8,627 nt of DNA from an uncultured Oscillospiraceae bacterium (GTDB taxonomy: Bacteria; Bacillota; Clostridia; Oscillospirales; Acutalibacteraceae), in contig UREO01000115.1 in NCBI GenBank assembly GCA_900546895.1, positions 1-8,627 of the forward strand, given 5' to 3'. The translations under genes were made by a program, and so were the position numbers. Each line of letters begins with the position of its first letter. Position 1 is the first letter of the stretch. The notes beneath the pieces were generated by a model. That model was not told where the DNA came from. It was given only the letters and a program-made list of their open reading frames with translations, and made no database searches. This document shows, piece by piece, positions 6,611 through 8,627 of this stretch.

Positions 6611-7492
6611 ATGAAATTACTGACTTATTTATACGGCGGCAAAGAAAATGCGGGGGTGCTGTCAAAGGACGGGACAGGCGTTTTTCCGTTCGGCAGCTTC
6701 GGTCTGCCATATGAAGATATGAATTCGTTTATCCGGGACGCGGGGATGGATCGGCTGAGTGAAATTCAATGCGCGTTGGAGTCGAAAGACGGAGCCGTCC
6801 CTTTACAGGATATTCAAGTGCTTGCTCCCATTCCGGTTCCGGCACAGGATATTATCTGTCTGGGGGTCAATTTCCTCGCACACGCGGAGGAATCTGCCCG
6901 CTATAAAAAGGAGACATTCGAGCAGGACCAGGCCGCCGCCGTCTATTTTTCCAAAAGGGTGGACAGGGCCGTCCCGAACGGCGGCCTGATCGACGGCCAT
7001 TTCGACATTGTGGATTCTCTGGATTATGAGGCTGAGCTTGCCGTTGTCATCGGCAGGGACGCCAGAAATGTTCCGGAAAAAGACGTTTTTTCCTACATCC
7101 TCGGCTACACGGTCATGAATGATGTCAGCGCCAGAAATATTCAGACCCGTCACAAACAGTGGTATTTTGGAAAGAGTCTGGACGGCTTTGCGCCGATGGG
7201 ACCCTGGATCGTCACGGAAGGGGAGTTTACCCGGCCCCCGGTTCTGTCCATCCAGTCGCGGGTGAACGGAGAAATCAGGCAGAACAGCACCACCGGACTG
7301 TTTATCACTTCGATTGAGTCCGCCGTCAGCGAGCTGTCCCGCGGGATGACGCTGAAAGCGGGGACCATTCTCTCCATGGGGACCCCCGCAGGGGTCGGCA
7401 TGGGCTTCCGCCCGCCGAGATTTTTAAAATCGGGCGATGTGGTCGAATGTGAAGTCGGGAAAATCGGTACGCTGAGAAATACCGTTCAATAA
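6611..7492 (+). CDS. Fumarylacetoacetate hydrolase (FAH) family protein
   Basis: The 293-residue protein has a short N-terminal domain (about 1-75) and a FAH catalytic domain (about 78-290). The domain begins at DIICLGVNFLAHAEE with H91 in the family's conserved His position. The divalent-metal ligands are E140 and E142 in DYEAELAVVIG and D171 in VMNDVSARN. FGKSLDGFAPMGPWIV (186-201) and the glycine loop MGTPAGVGMG (256-265) complete the site. Members act as hydrolases, decarboxylases or isomerases on 2-keto acids such as acylpyruvates or oxaloacetate. The substrate cannot be told from sequence, and no aromatic-degradation genes lie nearby. Oxaloacetate decarboxylase or acylpyruvase activity is a generic possibility. 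ATG 6611 follows AAGGAGG (6598-6604) by 6 nt. It is the last gene of the run, and a stem-loop lies just after its stop. Confidence 0.92.
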   Translation: MKLLTYLYGGKENAGVLSKDGTGVFPFGSFGLPYEDMNSFIRDAGMDRLSEIQCALESKDGAVPLQDIQVLAPIPVPAQDIICLGVNFLAHAEESARYKKETFEQDQAAAVYFSKRVDRAVPNGGLIDGHFDIVDSLDYEAELAVVIGRDARNVPEKDVFSYILGYTVMNDVSARNIQTRHKQWYFGKSLDGFAPMGPWIVTEGEFTRPPVLSIQSRVNGEIRQNSTTGLFITSIESAVSELSRGMTLKAGTILSMGTPAGVGMGFRPPRFLKSGDVVECEVGKIGTLRNTVQ

Positions 7493-7496
7493 ACAA

Positions 7497-7530
7497 AAAG
7501 CCGTGTTCCTAATCAATGGAATGCGGCTTT
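7497..7530 (+). terminator. Stem-loop after the FAH-family gene, probable terminator
   Basis: AAAGCCGTGTTCC (7497-7509) and GGAATGCGGCTTT (7518-7530) form a 13-bp stem with two G-U pairs and an 8-nt loop, 4 nt after the stop codon. In the plus-strand RNA the stem ends in UUU and then C-rich sequence, so the U tract is weak. In the minus direction the stem is followed by TTTTTGTTTATT, which is better, but no minus-strand gene ends here. Confidence 0.55.
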
Positions 7531-7549
7531 CTACCGTGTTTTCAGTCTG

Positions 7550-7569
7550 AACGGCGGAGCCGTTTTGTT
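7550..7569 (+). terminator. Small GC-rich hairpin with T-rich tail, possible second terminator
   Basis: AACGGC (7550-7555) and GCCGTT (7559-7564) form a 6-bp stem with a GGA loop, followed by TTGTT. It lies 19 nt after the larger stem-loop and before the methionine sulfoxide reductase gene, so the two may act in tandem. Short stems of this kind also occur by chance. Confidence 0.4.
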
Positions 7570-7620
7570 CCGGCATTGCAAATTTGAAAGGAATCACTGT
7601 AAAAAACGGGAGGGCTTACT

Positions 7621-8130
7621 ATGGAGCAGACAGCGTCTCTTTATCCGGAAGATCAAAAAGAAATGTACGCGCTTTTAAAGGCGCAGATGAAGGCGGTTCT
7701 GGACGGGGAGCACCACGTCATCCCCAATCTGGCGAACGCTTCTGCCTTGCTGGACGGCGCGCTGCAGAATATCAACTGGGCGGGCTTTTACCTGAAGCAT
7801 CGGGAGGAGCTGCTGCTCGGTCCGTTTCAGGGAAAGCTTGCCTGTGTGCATATTGCGTTTGGAAAGGGTGTCTGCGGTACCGCATACAGCCGCGGGGAAA
7901 CCGTGCTGGTGAAGGATGTCCATCAGTTCCCGGGGCACATTGCCTGTGACTGCGATTCCAATTCTGAAATCGTCGTTCCTCTGTTCCGTCAGCGGCAGGT
8001 CGTCGGCGTGCTGGACATTGACAGTCCGCTGCTTGCCCGCTTCAACGAAACGGACGCCCGCGAACTCGAAGCACTCGCCCGAATCATCGAAAATTCGTGC
8101 GACTGGGCTGAACTGCCCGGTTTGCAGTGA
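7621..8130 (+). CDS. msrC: Free methionine-(R)-sulfoxide reductase (GAF-domain fRMsr)
   Basis: This 169-residue single GAF-domain enzyme reduces free L-methionine-(R)-sulfoxide. The sequence follows the family closely: INWAGFYL (51-58), LLLGPFQGKLACVHIAFGKGVCGTA (64-88) and DVHQFPGHIACDCDSNSEIVVPL (99-121). Cysteines C75, C85 and C109 are spaced 10 and 24 apart, exactly as C84, C94 and C118 of the E. coli enzyme, so the catalytic and resolving set is complete. An additional C111 is present. The length is typical. ATG 7621 is preceded by GGGAGGG (7608-7614). It stands after the terminator region and is followed 25 nt later by an ArsC-like gene, which may share its transcript. I could not find a convincing promoter in 7531-7620. 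Confidence 0.94.
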   Translation: MEQTASLYPEDQKEMYALLKAQMKAVLDGEHHVIPNLANASALLDGALQNINWAGFYLKHREELLLGPFQGKLACVHIAFGKGVCGTAYSRGETVLVKDVHQFPGHIACDCDSNSEIVVPLFRQRQVVGVLDIDSPLLARFNETDARELEALARIIENSCDWAELPGLQ

Positions 8131-8142
8131 ACACAGGAGCGG

Positions 8143-8150
8143 AAAGGAGG
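8143..8150 (+). promoter_or_regulatory. Strong ribosome binding site deciding the TTG start of the ArsC-like gene
   Basis: AAAGGAGG matches the anti-Shine-Dalgarno perfectly and stands 5 nt before TTG 8156-8158. No in-frame ATG lies near the start of the conserved fold, so TTG is the credible start. Confidence 0.8.
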
Positions 8151-8155
8151 AAAAA

Positions 8156-8497
8156 TTGAATATTCAGATATTCGGAAAACCGAAATGCTTTGATACCAAA
8201 AAGGCGGAACGCTATTTTAAGGAACGCAAAATAAAATACCAGAGCATCGACGTTGCGAAATACGGCATGAGCAAGGGAGAGTTCAGCAGCGTCAAATCGG
8301 CTGTCGGCGGCCTTGAGAAGCTGATTGACGGGGATTCAAAGGAGGATGATGCTGTGCTCCTTCGCTATCTCGCGGGGGAACAGGCCAAAGAGGAAAAGCT
8401 TCTCGCAAATCCGCGGCTGCTGAAAACGCCCATCGTCCGCAACGGAAAACAGGCGACCGTCGGTTATCAGCCCGAGGCATGGAAAACGTGGGAGTGA
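8156..8497 (+). CDS. ArsC/Spx-family thioredoxin-fold protein
   Basis: This is a 113-residue protein beginning at a TTG codon. The N-terminus NIQIFGKPKCFDTKKAERYF has the ArsC-family strand-loop-helix with the single active-site-position Cys at residue 11 (motif CFDT, so CXXT rather than the CXXC of typical Spx). The C-terminal TPIVRNGKQATVGYQPEAWKTW (91-112) is the conserved ArsC-family 'TPIVRNG' end with its cis-Pro region. The length agrees with the family (about 110-120). C11 is the only cysteine. Relatives include glutaredoxin-dependent arsenate reductases, YffB/YgaM-type proteins and Spx regulators. No arsenic genes are nearby, so an arsenate role is not supported. It lies 25 nt after the methionine sulfoxide reductase gene and may be co-transcribed with it. 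Confidence 0.88.
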   Translation: MNIQIFGKPKCFDTKKAERYFKERKIKYQSIDVAKYGMSKGEFSSVKSAVGGLEKLIDGDSKEDDAVLLRYLAGEQAKEEKLLANPRLLKTPIVRNGKQATVGYQPEAWKTWE

Positions 8498-8549
8498 TTT
8501 TGTCCCATCATGTATACAATTTAATGCCACAACGAATAAAAACGGTTTT

Positions 8550-8578
8550 TTGTGTCAATAATTCCCTTGCAACATAAA
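8550..8578 (+). promoter_or_regulatory. Weak candidate promoter for the gene starting at 8601
   Basis: TTGTGT (8550-8555) is followed after 17 nt by CATAAA (8573-8578) in an A+T-rich spacer of about 100 bp (8498-8600). Both boxes are imperfect, and the predicted start is only about 15 nt before the ATG, so this is a tentative call. I see no terminator hairpin in the spacer. Confidence 0.25.
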
Positions 8579-8600
8579 TACAGAAAGGGACTTACTTAAC

Positions 8601-8627
8601 ATGAAACTGTTTGAAAAATCGCTTTTA
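8601..8627 (+). CDS. Start of an unidentified gene, cut by the window end
   Basis: ATG at 8601 opens nine codons (MKLFEKSLL) that continue past the window. AAAGGG (8584-8589) lies 11 nt upstream, which is a usable but distant ribosome binding site. The nine residues are too few to identify the protein. They could begin a signal-like or cytoplasmic protein, and the reading frame itself is unproven. Confidence 0.5.

Noticed and set aside
7916..8155. N-terminal 80-codon extension of the ArsC-like protein from an ATG at 7916
   Set aside because: It overlaps the methionine sulfoxide reductase gene in another frame, is low-quality sequence, and a perfect ribosome binding site precedes the TTG at 8156.

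Overview
This window looks like ordinary chromosomal DNA from an anaerobic Firmicute of the class Clostridia, probably of the Ruminococcaceae/Oscillospirales type. This rests on a V/A-type ATPase operon, an MEP-pathway isoprenoid gene, strong AGGAGG-type ribosome binding sites with occasional GTG and TTG starts, a PFL/ACT (UPF0210/UPF0237) gene pair, and moderate G+C coding DNA between A+T-rich spacers. I see no phage, plasmid, insertion sequence, tRNA, rRNA or CRISPR signatures.

Left part (1-3036, minus strand). Two units run leftward. The outer one is the start of a V/A-type ATPase operon: a small coiled-coil peripheral-stalk protein (674-985), then the AC39/subunit C gene, which runs off the window edge at position 1. 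A well-formed sigma-A-type promoter lies at 1065-1093. The second unit is an ACT-domain regulator-like protein (2592-2861) followed by a PFL-family (UPF0210) protein (1195-2553). It has its own near-consensus promoter at 3008-3036 and a leader of about 140 nt. That leader contains a perfect 15-bp inverted repeat with a 3-nt loop, enclosed by a second 8-bp inverted pair. This is the most unusual non-coding structure in the window.

Middle part (3112-7492, plus strand). A divergent promoter starts a tightly spaced five-gene run: PHP-type histidinol-phosphatase, Lrp/AsnC-family regulator, class I aminotransferase (overlapping the regulator by 8 bp), ispE, and a fumarylacetoacetate-hydrolase-family protein. 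The regulator/aminotransferase pair resembles the Bacillus subtilis AlaR-AlaT (YugG-YugH) arrangement. ispE supplies isoprenoid precursors and appears to be a passenger in this amino-acid-related run. The run ends at one or two stem-loops (7497-7530 and 7550-7569).

Right part (7621-8627, plus strand). A GAF-domain free methionine-(R)-sulfoxide reductase has all three family cysteines at the expected spacing. It is followed by an ArsC/Spx-like thioredoxin-fold protein that starts at TTG behind a perfect AAAGGAGG. The two form a small redox-flavoured pair. The first nine codons of another probable gene begin at 8601.

No clearly new biological system is visible. The items most worth a second look are the leader hairpin of the ACT-PFL operon, that uncharacterised gene pair itself, and the regulator-aminotransferase coupling.
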